Assembly: GCF_932294415.1 (NCBI RefSeq)
Contig: NC_065541.1
Span: 54,910,290 to 54,974,289, forward strand
Length of the DNA: 64,000 bases
From: Quercus robur
Taxonomy: Eukaryota; Streptophyta; Magnoliopsida; Fagales; Fagaceae
Reading direction: 5' to 3'
The position numbers were made by a program, and so were the translations under genes. Positions 1-11,939 of the stretch are shown here, one piece after another. The notes under the pieces are model-generated. The model made no database searches. It was given only the letters and a program-made list of their open reading frames with translations, and was not told where the DNA came from. Position 1 is the first letter of the stretch, and the number at the start of each line of letters is the position of its first letter.

Positions 1-4
1 AACG

Positions 5-2334
5 TCACACGTACTCCTCCCACATGCGATCAGTCATATCATCCCTGAATTCACCCATTGCTCTCTTCAACGCATTAGACATCTCCCTCACATGCCTCCT
101 TTCGGTACTTGCACTCGACTCAGGAGAATTCCCACTGTTTCTAGTTTGCATATCATCCCTATCAATGTCAACGTTCTCCCACGTGTTAAACAGTACATCT
201 CTTCTATTATTGATGCGTATGAAATTATGTAACGCACAATACGCAGAAACAACCAAACGCTGACGATATTGCTTATACTTCGCCATGTTGCTCAAGATGG
301 GAAAGCGAGCTTTCAGGACTCCAAAAGCCCTCTCATTCACCATGCGCAATGAAGAGTGTCTATAATTAAACAACTCTTTCCCCGATTTTGGTTGCCTAGT
401 ACTCCTCCTCCTAAATTCTTGGGCATGATATCGGGTGGCCTTATGTGGTGGAAGAAATGATGCACCAATGGGGTACCCCAAATCATAGCTAGCAGGGAAA
501 AAGTTTTTTTTTTTAAAAACCCTTTGAAGATTCAGGATAAGCTCCATCAACAATGACATGCCAGAGAATTTGACTTCTATATCTCTCTCTACCTCTCAAT
601 TATGAAGTGCTCTTTATGCAAATGCAGCAATTTTAAAAGTTTTCTAACTGAGAAAATAAGACTTACTTTGAGCATGTAATATTGAATGTCTAAGAGGCAG
701 CAGTGTGGATATGCTAACTAATACAATGTTTCAAAAGTTTGTAATCCCAAATCAGAACTTTACATTATATGGTCAGAACTTTACAGTGCAGCAACTGATG
801 CACTAGCTACCACACCAGTGCAGCCCAAGCTGCAGCACAGTGCAATAGCTAGTGCACCAGCTGCCACACCAATGCAGCCTAAGCTACAGCACAATTTGCA
901 TATGTAGAGTTACAGCTCTATAAATACAGCCCTTTCTACTGTCCATATTCCATAAAGCCACTATTATAAACACTTCAGCAAATACAAAAGCCTCAAATTA
1001 TAAACACTTCTGCAGCTGATGCCTTAGCTGCTTTACCAGTGCAACCCAAGCTGCAACACAGTGCAAGAGCTAGTGCACCAGCTGCCACACCAGTGCAACC
1101 CAAGCTGCAGCACAGTGCAGCAGCTGCCACACCAATGCAGCCCAAGCTACAGCCAACTACCGCACCAGTGCAGCCCAAGCTGCAGCACAATTTGCATATG
1201 AAGAGTTACAACTCTGTTTTGGATCCTTTAGTATATATATGTACAGATTACTTCAATCAATATACAATTCTCATTTTCAATCACAAATTCAGTTTCTTAT
1301 AAGCTTAAAGAGGAAATCAATGCAATACATATGAGGCAAAATTAAGTTAAATACGCATGCCTTCTGGTGGCCATGGGAAGCCATGCTTCGATTCTTTAAT
1401 AGCTTCTTCAAACACCCTGGAGTCATTGGCGCTTCCCTCCTAACCACCGTGGACATACGTAAACCGCATGTCATGGTCACATGCACACATGACATTGGTT
1501 GTAATAATGCTATTGCGACCCCTATGAGGCTAGAGTCTTTCCGTTGAAGGCCGAGCACTAATATGTGTTCCATCGATAGCTTCTATGCTTCTCCACAATG
1601 AATAGTGCTGATTAGTTGAAATACTGTATAGTAATGTGTGAACAACCATTTTGGAAGAACTAATATTATGAAATCATTTACCTCAAACCAAGGGTCATAC
1701 TTGTTGTTTCCCCACAAATGCTCTAGAAGGCCTACCACATTTGAATCGGGCTTGATTAAATGTTGGCCATATGTGTGGACAGCTCACAACACCCTACGGA
1801 ACTTGCGGTCCACAGTTTCAGTGGAATGCTGAAATCTGTCTACCACAGGCCGCATCCGAGTATTATGGCCGATGATGTACAAGAATATGGCCACTGCCTC
1901 CTGCACGTCAACACGCCCCTTCCTTTCCTTCAAGTACCCATAATGTTTCAGCTCATCAACCAAGTGATAGAATAGATCTAGTGTCATACAAAACATGTCA
2001 TGACAATTGGTAGGATTGCCATCTCTCACTTCAGCCATATAATTGCTTCCACTCAAAATGCTAGTACGTTGTGGGCGCTTGTCATAATGCCGTTAGAAAT
2101 ATGCCACCATCTCGCCAATAAGTGAAAATACAAACCAAAACTCCTCCTTCTCGCTATGTCATACTCCGAGTCCGTGTCTGCACTAGTGGTCATGTCATCA
2201 TCACAGTCACTGATATCCATGTCATCATCACTGAAACTAGTGTCCATGTCATCACCAGAACCACCAATGTCCATGTCATCATCGTCGGAGGTAAAATAAG
2301 CATCATCAAAATCATACTGGTCAGAAAGGATCAT
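5..2334 (-). pseudogene. PIF/Harbinger transposase (DDE_Tnp_4, ALP1/HARBI1-like), broken
   Basis: Read on the minus strand, 2334-2053 gives a repetitive acidic Asp/Met N-terminus. Region 2056-1784 gives the conserved N-terminal transposase segment (GSNYMAEVRDGNP ... VDVQEAVAIFLYIIG) in another frame, so a frameshift separates them. The core at 1600-1360 shows AIDGTHISARPS (first catalytic Asp) and GSANDSRV (second Asp), interrupted by in-frame stops. One of these lies two codons before GSAND, where Trp is expected. The last exon (about 498 down to 5) has RYHAQEF, LFNYRHSSLRM and NERAFGVLKARFP with the expected third acidic residue (Glu), and ends at a stop near 5. A likely intron (about 1356-499) holds a minisatellite. 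In the family this enzyme cuts and joins TIR ends at TTA/TAA sites with ORF1 help. The DDE residues survive but the frame does not. Confidence 0.85.
787..1216. repeat. CAG/CTGC-rich minisatellite duplicated in the transposase intron
   Basis: Units resembling CCAGTGCAGCCCAAGCTGCA with AGTGCACCAGCTGCCACAC spacers occur in two blocks, 787-918 and about 1010-1216. Both blocks end in nearly the same stretch (ATTTGCATATG, then AGAGTTACA and CTCT), giving a duplication period near 297 bp. CTATAAATAC at 918-927 between the blocks looks like a TATA box. The array stays open in a frame on each strand (65 codons -, 87 codons +), giving Cys/Gly-rich or Gln/Pro-rich repeat peptides. I read these as by-products of the repeat unit and not as genes. 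Confidence 0.75.
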
Positions 2335-2793
2335 TGGGGGAGACCATTATACCTATAACCTACAAAAACCAAAGCATTAGAACCAATGATATTGCAATAT
2401 ATAAATAGACAAATTAATATAAAGTACTAAGGGAATTGCAATAATGTTAGCTAAACTCACCTTACAATGTCAATAACATGAACTAAATACCAAATATTAT
2501 ATATTATATAAAAAATAATAATACTATAAAAAAACACCAAGAACATAACAAAGCCCACACACATATTTAAATAACATCAAATTCACAGGCATAGTTCACA
2601 ACACTTTAACATTACAATAAAACTACATTAAATAAAAGTGTTCAACTGAATAATAGAAATAAAACCATTCTTATCACATTGTCCAAGCACACACACATAA
2701 TGTCCTTAAATAGTACTTAAAAACTAAACCATGTGATTCTCATCAAAATCACATAACAAAATATCACAAAAGCAATCCCCATCATTTATCCGG

Positions 2794-3843
2794 CTACTGA
2801 GCGTGGCACTCCATCCACCTCCTCCTCCTATTCTCTGGCATGCCCATGAACAACACCATTTTCTCTTTCTTTTGGAGAGCCTTGGCAATATTAAGATAAG
2901 TGTCATCATTTAGATCTTCATACTGGTTCAACACATCTAAAGCTCTCCCAAGCGAGCAAGGATCGCCACCACTGGCGGATTGTGCAACATGATCAGAGCA
3001 ACCACTAAACTTTCCCTTTTTGTTGGAAAACCTTTCCTTTGCCAAGGCAGTGTACTCTTGAAGAGCCATGGTCATCTCACTAGCCCTATCATTCTTCTTG
3101 GCAACCTTCTTCGCCTTGGTAGTAGGCTCTTCCATGGGACGTTTGTCAGCACGTTGGGTTTGCTCATCAACAGTGGGCTCGTCTTGGGTTATGCCCTCTA
3201 TGTTGGGATTGTAGCAGCCTTCATCATCCAACTGGGTCTAACATGCCTCACATGCCTCATTGGCAAGTTCCTCCTCTCGGACACGCTCTTCATCACTATC
3301 TGGGGTTGGCGTGTTTGAGGAAATTTGAAGGAAACTGGTTGCAGTATTAGGGGCAAAAAGTTGCTTCAGCTTGTCATAATTAGGACACCCTTTCTTCCGT
3401 AATGCAGCTGCCTTAGAATCCCCCTAAAATGACAATATATACATCAAAATCCTGCAAATATGAAATAGAAAATTACAAACAAATATGCAAATAATTAGGG
3501 TAGTAAATATAACATACCGCAATCACGTTAGCCCCACCTCCTCAGAAGCAGTAACCGTTTGGGTTGTCTCATCCCACCCCAACCCGGTATGCCTCAAAAG
3601 CTGGCCCCACTTTCTCTGTTTTTGCCTAAGCCTATTATGCTTATCTTTCACTTGCTTAGGGAGGAAAGTCTTCCCAATTTGCTCAATTAGGGATTTCGTA
3701 ATTGATAGCCAAGTTTTAGCCTTAAAGACACCATGTTCCATATTTCCCTTCTGTTGTTCATCGACCATAATGTCAATGAAAATTTGTTCAATGTGGGAAG
3801 GCCACATGACGTTGTCATCAACATCCTGAGTTTCTTGTGCCAT
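2794..3843 (-). pseudogene. PIF/Harbinger ORF1, Myb/SANT-like DNA-binding protein, two lesions
   Basis: Exon 1 (3843-3518) starts MAQETQDVDDN and carries the Myb_DNA-bind_3-type domain (VFKAKTWLSITKS, QVKDKHNRLRQKQRKWGQLL, TGLGWDE). Near its end the frame is lost at EEVG, where the family has EEVWANVIA. The remaining bases read ANVIA if one base is restored, so this is a 1-bp deletion. Donor GTATGT at 3517; acceptor TAG gives exon 2 from 3423 (GDSKAAALRKKGCPNYDKL). An in-frame TAG (about 3238) follows ELANEACEAC. The rest runs open to 2794 with a basic KRPMEEPTTKAKKVAKK stretch and a C-terminal NRRRRWMECHAQ. ORF1 proteins bind the TIR region and assist transposase nuclear import. Only two small lesions suggest fairly recent loss. 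Confidence 0.8.
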
Positions 3844-5697
3844 CTAATTCAAATTTCCCAACACAATTGCATATGTTAATATATTTGTATATTAATAGTT
3901 CTATGAATGGGCCACTTGAATCTCTAACCTACCACTCAGCTTAAGTGAAGAAGACAAGAAAATCAGCTCTATGCACATTTCTACAAATGTAAAGCATGTA
4001 ATTCTACCATATTAGTTTCTTAATGGAGCCAGAACATCAATAATGAACTTTTGTAATATAAAGATATCTAACAAAATTATAACTGCATAAAGAACCAAAA
4101 AGGGAATGATCCTAAAAGGGAACTTCTTGTTCTTCCTAAAAGGGAATTTTTTAGTTTAATGGTGAATAACTTTATTTCCAGAAGGGGAGAAAATCTGGTT
4201 GATGTACTTTTCATCAGTCTTAACCTTAAATGGATCAATTGTATTCTCTACTATTTCCCTTAAACTTGGGCCATTTGTCCCCCCTTTTTCTTTAACCCCC
4301 CTACCCCCTCTCTCTTGGGCTATGATCCTTTTGTTTTTACCCATTACCTCAATGGAGCCAATTGAATGTTGGGATCATAAATCTGAGGTACAAAGCTTTT
4401 GCTATTTTGTTTACTATTTTGTTCTGTACTTTTCTCAACTATGTACTTGCAGTTCCATTTGCATTTGTTTTGAGTTCTTATTCTCTAATTTTTATCACCA
4501 ACTAATAGATTAAAATTCTTTTTCTTTTTCTTTTCTTTTTTTTCCTTTTTGTTTTTGATAAGTGCTACAATAACTTTTCTGAATGAACATGCTATGGAAC
4601 TGGCCTATTTGCTGAAAAAATGTCACTGATCTTTGTCATCACATTCATATTCATACTCATATTCATATTCATTTATCAACAAACAAACTTGCTTCAGCAA
4701 TAAACTGTGACCTGCAGAAAATTGTCCGACCCAGCTCTATTCAACTTAAAGTGGCTGGATTTGAAAACAAAATCAGTCGGCAATGGATTGATCACTAGCA
4801 GAAAATGTTTCAAAGAAGGATTTAACTCTTCGAGTTCAAAACGAAGGTAGAACTTAAGAAATTCATAAAGACCCAAACCAACATCAATACTTTAATATAT
4901 CAATGCACCCAATAGAACTTAATATTTCAAAAGATTACAGAGGAATGCTGTCTCACAAGCCACAACCAACATCAGTACTTTAAATCAAAAACCCCCTTTC
5001 ACATCCAACAAAAAATCCAAACTTGACCATAGACATGGAAAATGGAGAGGGAGAGAGAGATATATATTACACTTGGGAGAGGGAGAGAGAGGTATGGACA
5101 CAGTGACAGAGAGGTAGATTCGCCGGTGAAGATTTAGGCCTGGTTCAGTGTTCAATCACGCAATGTTCTTCTTCAGTTCTTCGAACACGAACTGTGGTAC
5201 CATGGAGCTAACTCGCTGGGGATGGAAAGAGAAGTGAAAATGAGAAGAAGCTGAGAGAGGGAAGTGAGAAGGGGGAAAAATTTCAGCAAAAAATTTGGGG
5301 AAAAATGAAGTGGAACAGCGGAAGCTCCAACGGTCATAACCAGCCTGAGATGGATGTGACAATGCACTGGCAAAGGGGCCCACAATCTCAACTAATTTAC
5401 GGACTTGCCACTAAGTGACTGGTTTTGAGTTTTGAAAACAGCAGAATTGAGTTTTCACTTTCCCACTCTATCACTCAGTTTTTTGAGTTACAGAATCGTG
5501 AAAACTGAGTCATGGAATATGAGTCATGGAATCCAAACAACTGCTCTTCCGTGGGCCCCACCATTTTTGGATCATGAGTTATGAAAACAGGATGATATCA
5601 CTCAATTTTGTGTGTCCAAACAAGCTCTTATTCAACCATTATAATTGTATCATTTTTTCATTCTTACAAGTCTTCTATTGTTCCTAAAAAGAATTAA

Positions 5698-6016
5698 GGG
5701 TGTGTTTGGATAGAACTTATTTTGCTGAAACTGAAAACTGAAAACTGAAAATACTGTAGTAAAATAATTTTTAAATGTGTAAATAGTACCGTGGGACCCA
5801 TTTTTAATAAAAAAATTGATAAAAAATGAAATTTGTGGGTCCGTGAACAGTGCACAGATGCACTGTTCACGTAAAACTGGTCAAATATTGCGGCTACTGT
5901 TCATGTACAGTACATGAACAGTAACCGCTTGTGAGGGGGAAAACGCGTGAAAAAAAAAAAAGGAGAAAACGTAGAAACTGAAACGCAACGCAGCAAACGC
6001 CAACCCAAACACACAC
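5698..6016. mobile_element. Tourist-like MITE (copy A), TAA target duplication
   Basis: Left end GGGTGTGTTTGG, right end complement GTGTGTGTTTGG, with TAA on both flanks (5695-5697 and 6017-6019). The 319-bp body has no coding capacity. It contains a palindrome of ACTGTTCATGTACAGTACATGAACAGT type near 5895-5923. Terminal motif and TAA duplication are those of PIF/Harbinger-mobilised MITEs. A diverged copy in the opposite orientation lies at 17618-17823. Confidence 0.85.
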
Positions 6017-6567
6017 TAAGTCTTCCATTGTTAAATGCGTCTTTGAATGAATAAAGGTCATTGGTGTTACTCTATGAGCCTTACGCAAAATTGTAATTGT
6101 CATATAAATTAGTAATTATTGAGTCCCAAATCTGTCATGAGGCAACTTATCTTGAATTAGAAGGAACTTCCACCTCACTTGCCATTTTGGTAAAAGATTA
6201 ATAAAGAACGTCAATTCAACTTTGCCATCACGTCTCTACTGGATTTGGGAAGACAACTCGATCCTTTTAACTGCAGCAAGTAATAAATGATAACCCAAAG
6301 TGTAAACCAAAAAACCAATCGAAGATATGTATTTGCTAAAACAATAGGAGATATATCATTGCATGGGCATTTCACATATATATGCATAAAGTGGAACAAT
6401 GAAAGAACTTAAGGCCATACGGCCCATACCTATATCAATGTAGAAGCACGCACACACACATGTACCCAGATCTAGAAGCAAACTCACCTTGCAGAGTTCT
6501 GACTGAAAGCTATAGCTGAAATGGAAATGACAAGAGAATAGATGGATCGAACAGATAGGATGTTTGT

Positions 6568-6577
6568 CCCACGTGGG
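6568..6577. promoter_or_regulatory. Perfect G-box palindrome CCCACGTGGG
   Basis: A perfect 10-bp palindrome around CACGTG lies in a short GC-rich patch (6560-6625), about 870 bp upstream of the LBD start codon. CACGTG is the known bHLH/bZIP G-box. Whether it acts on the LBD gene is inference. Confidence 0.35.
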
Positions 6578-6861
6578 GTGGGATTCGGACGTGGCCTCGA
6601 CTGCGGCGGTTGGAGGTTGATGATACTGTCACAGCATCTATGTTTGCTTCACGCAAGCTGCTCCCTATAGCTTGATATCTCTCTTACTCTCATAGTCCTC
6701 ACTTGCGTGGCTTTAAAGTTTGAACCAAATTTCACCTCCAAAACTAAAATTTAATTTAACAATAAGTTTAGTATATAATATGTTTTCATAACCGCTGGTG
6801 TCACTCTCATAATAAACACTATTTCAATTGTTTTGATTAAAAAAATTGTAAAATTAAGAAA

Positions 6862-7056
6862 AGAATAATGCTACAGTTACAGATTATTTTACAATATTTT
6901 TACAAATTATTGATGTGACAAATTTTTATTAATTCTAATATGTGTCAACCACTAACATTACATTTATACTTACCAAAAATTATTTGAAATTTACTAAAAC
7001 CACATCAGCAATTTGTAAAAATATTATAAATTAGTTTATGTCTGTAGTATTACTCT
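6862..7056. mobile_element. Small fold-back MITE
   Basis: Ends are long imperfect inverted repeats: left AGAATAATGCTACAG with ACAATATTTTTACAAATT further in, and right complement AGAGTAATACTACAG with ATAATATTTTTACAAATT. The arms are about 57 bp each on a 195-bp element. The flanking duplication is not clear. It sits between the G-box patch and the LBD gene, and a (TA)n run follows at 7107-7131. Confidence 0.65.
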
Positions 7057-7131
7057 TAAACTCTCATATTAAATTCAGACATATAATTGTATTGAATTTC
7101 ATTAATATAAAATATATATATATATATATAT

Positions 7132-7438
7132 AACACTGCTTATGCTTTAGTGAACAAAATACAAGAATTTATTTAACTTTAGCTTTAAAAAAACACCTAA
7201 TATATTGTATATAATATAAGTTTTGCCCCCCAGCTTAAAATGGAACAACTAGTCGATTTCAAATGACCCACCACCAAAGCTTCCATATTGTCATATTTAA
7301 AATAAGAAGAAGAAGAATAAATAACAAACCAACCCCCTTGTGTCCCTAAATACCCATCTCTCTCTCTGTACCCCACAAATTAACACAAACATAAGCTGAT
7401 TTCTGTGAAAAGAAGAAAGGGTGTGTGGGAGAGTAGTA
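7132..7438 (+). promoter_or_regulatory. Proximal upstream region and leader of the LBD gene
   Basis: About 300 bp of AT-rich DNA with GAA repeats (7305-7318) and a CT run (7358-7367), ending in the purine-rich AAAAGAAGAAAGGG just before the start codon at 7439. The frame upstream of that ATG is open to 7421 but has no other ATG, so 7439 is the natural start. No convincing TATA box was seen. Confidence 0.3.
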
Positions 7439-10400
7439 ATGAGTGCAAGTAACGGAGGTGGGCCTTGTGGAGCTTGCAAGTTCCTAAGGCGAAAGTGCGT
7501 AAACGGTTGTGTATTTGCACCCTATTTTGACTCAGACCAAGGGACGGCTCACTTTGCTGCGGTGCACAAGGTGTTTGGTGCTAGCAATGCTTCCAAGCTC
7601 CTCTTGCGCATTCCGGCACATAAGCGACTCGATGCGGTGGTCACGCTTTGCTATGAGGCTCTGTCTAGGGTTAGAGACCCTGTCTATGGCTGTGTTGGTC
7701 ACATCTTTACTCTCCAACAACAGGTCAGCTTTGCTTGCTTGCTTGCTTGCTTTCATTTGCCTATTCTTCATAGCTCCTAGCCACTGATTGTTAAGCAAAC
7801 GTACCCAGTATGTGTTCCTTTGCGTGTGTGCATTGAGTAATTGAAGAAGGGATAGCTTGTTAAAGGAAATATGAACTAAATCCAAAATCGGGTAAAACAG
7901 GGCTATTTCAGTTTTGCAAATTTTTAGTGGCTACGTTTTTTAGGCCTCTCTTCTTTATTTATTTATTTATTTTTAAATATATATAATTGCACTAGGCATT
8001 TTTTATTTTTATCACAATTTTGAACTAATCCAACTTATCTAACCAAAGTCTTAATTTAAGCATTATGGTTGGCAGTTGGCTTGCCACACCTCTTAATTTG
8101 GGTTTTTTTTGGGGTTAAATTTTCCACTCCTTTCTTTTTTATTTCTGAGAGGTCGGGCCCTTAGCGTATCAAGTGTCTTTTATGTTAAACATTTAAAATA
8201 AAAATAAAATAAAATAAAAAAGTGACAGTTGAATTCTAAGTTTATAGTAAAATCATTAATCACCTCTTCTAAACCTGGTAAAAATCAAAGTGCATTGAGT
8301 ACAACCTTCATTCCTAACAAAATAGTGCAAGAAGCTGATTTGAGGTCAGGTCATGTTAATTAACATGCGCCTCGGTATGTAAAAATTAATAATATATAGC
8401 TTGTAGGTGAGAATGGTTAAGTTTTCTGGTATGTGCAGAGTAGTAGCTTCTTGGAAAGAAGTAACCCAAAGGACAATTTTCTTGCTGTAGAAGATTTTGA
8501 ATGTCAGTTTTTTCTGCGTTTTTTTCTAAAACAAAAGTTAAAAATTGTATATTCCATGGTAATAATGCTAAAGTGCTCCAGCGGTGTACTCTTCCTGTGC
8601 AAGTTGACAACAACTTGCACTGCATATGTAATAAAACTATTTAGTCAATGCTTTCACACTTATAAGACTATTTATTTGACACGTTTGTCAATCTGTCAGT
8701 CATTGGTTGCAATTTTAAATAATCAACATGCTTGAGCCCATCTAGGGTTTTGTTTTCTCTATGTGTAAACCAAAAATACAGTCTCTTAATTTTTATGGTT
8801 TCATCCTTTTGAGGTCCAAGTAGCTAGTCGGTCTTAGATTTTCAAAAAAAAAAAATTGCATAAAATCCATGCTAACTTGCACTTATGAAGAGAAATGATA
8901 TTCGGGTTTTTTCTTTGGGTAGCAAGCTAGCTGCTTTTAGTTTTCAAAGAAAAATTTTTGTGAAATTCATGCTAACTTGCGCTAGAGAGAGAGAAAGAGC
9001 CGCCCTGAACTGGGTGGCTGACTATATGGGGTACCGTTGCTTGCCGGAGCTTCCAAGTAAACTTAGCAGCTCGAGAAATAGACAAAAAACCATGTTTTAG
9101 TTTGACTTTCTCTATCAGTGTTTATATTTTAGAAGTCTTACATATAGAAATGACTTTCTCTATCTCTATCATGCTCTTTCCAAAAAAAAATCATCTATAA
9201 TATACTCGTATATATAATATTTCATCAAATAAATAATAATGAACCATAACAATTTTTTTTTTCCCTCGCAGAAAAGACTGTCTTTGTACCATATGTAGGT
9301 TGGTTCGAATTTGATAAAATACTTGACTGTACCATTCTTCTTCTTCTTTTTTTCTTTTTTGGGTAAAAGAATTTTTTTTTTTAATGGTAAAGATCTATCA
9401 TAATCTTTTGTTTACAATCACAGTTATATGGCAAGCATTATTGGTGATGATTGAGGTTGCATTATCTTATGCGTGATATGATAACAACCTTTTTCTTGCA
9501 CAGATAACTAATCATGATTTCAAGTTTTATCTATTGACTATATTCGGTAGCTAGTTTGGTTCATGAATTAGAATAATTACTACTGTTACTAATGTTCATG
9601 TCATGGCCTATTGGGAAAGATAAGCACTATCAGCCTTCCTAGCTTTAATTAGGTAGAATTCCATTATCCTCTGATCACATTAGGTAGAGTTGACTGCTAC
9701 TTTATGCACACACACAGCCTCTCTCTCTCTCTCATATACAAAGAAATTAGAGAGGGAAAAAGCTTTCATATCTTCGGATAAGATTACATTATAAACGAAG
9801 AAGAAGTACTAATTAAAGGGTATACTTTTAAACTGATAAACATTCTTTGTATCTGCATTATTTGATGAAGATGAAACTATTATTATATCTTTACGCCAAT
9901 GAACTTTGAGGTTTCACCTAGCTGTGCTGTTTGTGATTTTGCCGATTAAATTTTCTCTTAGCTTATTATATCATCATGTCATGTCAAGTCATGTCACCTA
10001 CAATTAAAATAAGAAGATGTTGCATACTATACTATTATACCTTCTTCTACTGTTTCTTTCCGTACATCCAAATTTACCTAACCACATCTAGAACTACGTA
10101 CCAAGGAAAATTTACCCAAGCCTCATATAGAATTCCTTCTCACCCCATACGAGGCATAATTTTTGTCTAAAGTATCTGAATAAGAAACATAATATTGCTT
10201 ACCAACAGAGATTACTATAGTAGCTACTAGCTAGCTAATTTTGAAGAAAAAACTTCTTTCAATATATAATCTACAAAGTAAAAGCATAGACTTTTCCTAT
10301 TCTGGGTTCAATAAAAAAGGGCATGTATCTGCCAAGTCATGTCATTAGAAAATCAGCCAAAGCATTAGTTATAGCAAGTGAAGCACCAAGAAATATGTCC

Positions 10401-10941
10401 TTGCCAATCAATCTGCAACAAATGTTATTCCTTGTCCCCATCATAGTCAAAACCATAGAAGTTATGTCATATATACGCAAAATTTGACACTCAATCCCAC
10501 CATGACACGATTACTATGATAAGCGTACCTAAATTGATTGTTCCCAAATTATATTAGTCATGACAAAATAACTTGTGAGAACTTATTTTATAACTTATTT
10601 TATGGTTGTAGGTAGTGAATTTGCAGGCTGAGCTAGCCTATGTTCAGGCCCATCTTTCAACGTTTCAGCGCCTTCCTCCACTTCCTCCACCTCAATCTCA
10701 GAGCCCCTCTCCTACAAATCATCACCATTGCACATCAGATTTAGCGACAAGTTCAGACTTGCAGCACAGCTTATCCATGCAGTTTGATCCTATACAACCC
10801 CAGCCAACATCAACTGAATTAACAAGTTATTTCAATCCATTGGCTGAAGAACTCGAAGGTGGGGATGTCCAAGCATTGGCTCGAGAATTGATCTCTAGGT
10901 ACTTGCCCGGAGTAAGATTCCGGGCTTCAAGTCCTCACTAA
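7439..10941 (+). CDS. LBD20: LOB-domain transcription factor, LBD20-like (2 exons)
   Basis: Exon 1 7439-7723 (95 codons), intron 7724-10611 (GT...TTGTAG), exon 2 10612-10941; product 204 aa. The LOB domain is complete. The zinc-binding C block is C10-x2-C13-x6-C20-x3-C24. The GAS block is [17 protein letters not shown] (39-55), followed by the [11 protein letters not shown] segment. The class I leucine-zipper-like repeat L92-x6-L99-x3-L103-x6-L110 spans the splice junction. The intron position right after LQQQ is typical for LBD genes. [19 protein letters not shown] and [10 protein letters not shown] match the LBD18/19/20/30 subgroup as I know it, LBD20 best. The C-terminus (111-204) is Pro/Ser/Gln-rich and ends in an acidic-hydrophobic [19 protein letters not shown] stretch, a plausible activation region. 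LBD proteins are nuclear DNA-binding regulators of organ boundaries, vasculature and roots. Paralogue assignment is less certain than family. Confidence 0.93.
7724..10611 (+). other. Large intron of the LBD gene (2.9 kb)
   Basis: AT-rich and without coding exons. It contains a GCTT microsatellite just after the donor (7733-7752). Two imperfect direct copies of about 55-60 bp (8823-8883 and 8930-8982) share CATGCTAACTTGC and a TTTTCAAA-type run. A CT run lies at 9719-9733 and CATGTCATGTCAAGTCATGTC near 9977-9997. No transposon ends were recognised. Confidence 0.6.
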
Positions 10942-11939
10942 ATGTTTAGCTTCTTTTTATTGTATGTTCTAATGCATGACAATTTAGTGCTTTTTTTTTG
11001 GCGCTCTAATGTCTAATGGAATTGCACTTGAATTTCTACAAGTTTAAATGTATGAGAGTCATGCTACTAGGATAGATTTTAGCTACTACTACTTTTCTCA
11101 GCCTTGAGCAACTATCATTATCAATGTTATGACCAAAAATTGCAACCATCTAATTGTTTGTTAACGTTTGTCTGTATCCAAAACAACTTGGGCCACTTCC
11201 AATATTTGTATAAAGCTCAAGTGAGAGAGTAGTTAAGCAAGTTCCTCATTTTAGGGTGTGATTACAATTTTTTATTTTTATAATCTAATAAACTAATTAT
11301 AGTGCTTAATTTGAACTTGTAGTTCTTAAAACCTTGCACCTGTTAGTCTTTGTAGGAGGTTGCTAGACTGGTTGGACTATCTACTATAGGATTAGTTCGC
11401 ATAACTTGCTTAGGGCCCATATTTGGGCTGTAGTTTTCAAAAAGGCCCAGTGAGGAAGGCTGTCCTTTTTAACGCTCTATGTCCAGCCCTAAATGGGATA
11501 AGAACCTCTCACTCTCACATTAAATCTTCTAATTTTTTTGAGTTAGTTTTGAGACTTGGTATTTATTTGATTTTGTGGGGGATTTCACACAGGTTTTTTT
11601 TTAAAAGACTTTCGGGTTTTTTAAATACAACCAGTCTTACATTAGGTTTTAGATTTTAAATAAGACGGAATCCTCTACCATCCTACACCACTTGCTAGTT
11701 TTTACTGCAAACATTGCACGTTGATAGTTCTCGATTAGTTTGAGTTAATTAACAAAATGGAAATCCCCAAAATCCACTAAGCTCATGAATTAATCTTAAC
11801 CCAATACAATAAGCGCACACAAAGTAAATTAAAAAGAACACTCAAATATGAATCAAATCCGTGTAAAACTTTATTTGGTTTGTAGATTATGAGAAAATCA
11901 ACTATAATGCTTGATTTTTTTTTTTTTCTAATGTAAAGA
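10942..11939. other. Intergenic, 3' of LBD gene; nothing recognised
   Basis: AT-rich DNA holding the presumed LBD 3' UTR. No coding exon, transposon end or tandem array could be supported. Confidence 0.5.

Larger units (their letters stand above)
1..5627 (-). mobile_element. PIF/Harbinger DNA transposon, left end outside window
   Basis: The right terminus reads, on the minus strand, GAGCTTGTTTGGACAC, directly flanked by the trinucleotide TTA at 5628-5630, the target duplication typical of PIF/Harbinger. From this end inward come an ORF1 (Myb/SANT-like, 3843-2794) and a DDE transposase (2334-5), both on the minus strand. This two-gene layout is standard for the superfamily. The opposite terminus lies before position 1, so the matching inverted repeat and duplication cannot be checked. 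About 1.8 kb between ORF1 and the terminus (3850-5627) is noncoding, with a GA-rich tract near 5039-5115. Its terminal 230 bp resembles the MITE at 13195-14149. Both genes carry lesions, so the copy is not autonomous now. Confidence 0.85.

Noticed and set aside
993-1302. Cys-rich (minus) and Gln/Pro-rich (plus) repeat peptides
   Set aside because: Both follow mechanically from the CAG/CTG minisatellite; no start context, signal peptide or conservation evidence.
5156-5391. Ser/Phe-rich frames of 72-75 codons upstream of Harbinger ORF1
   Set aside because: They overlap each other in different frames and lie in the noncoding 5' part of the element; no homology to a Harbinger protein.
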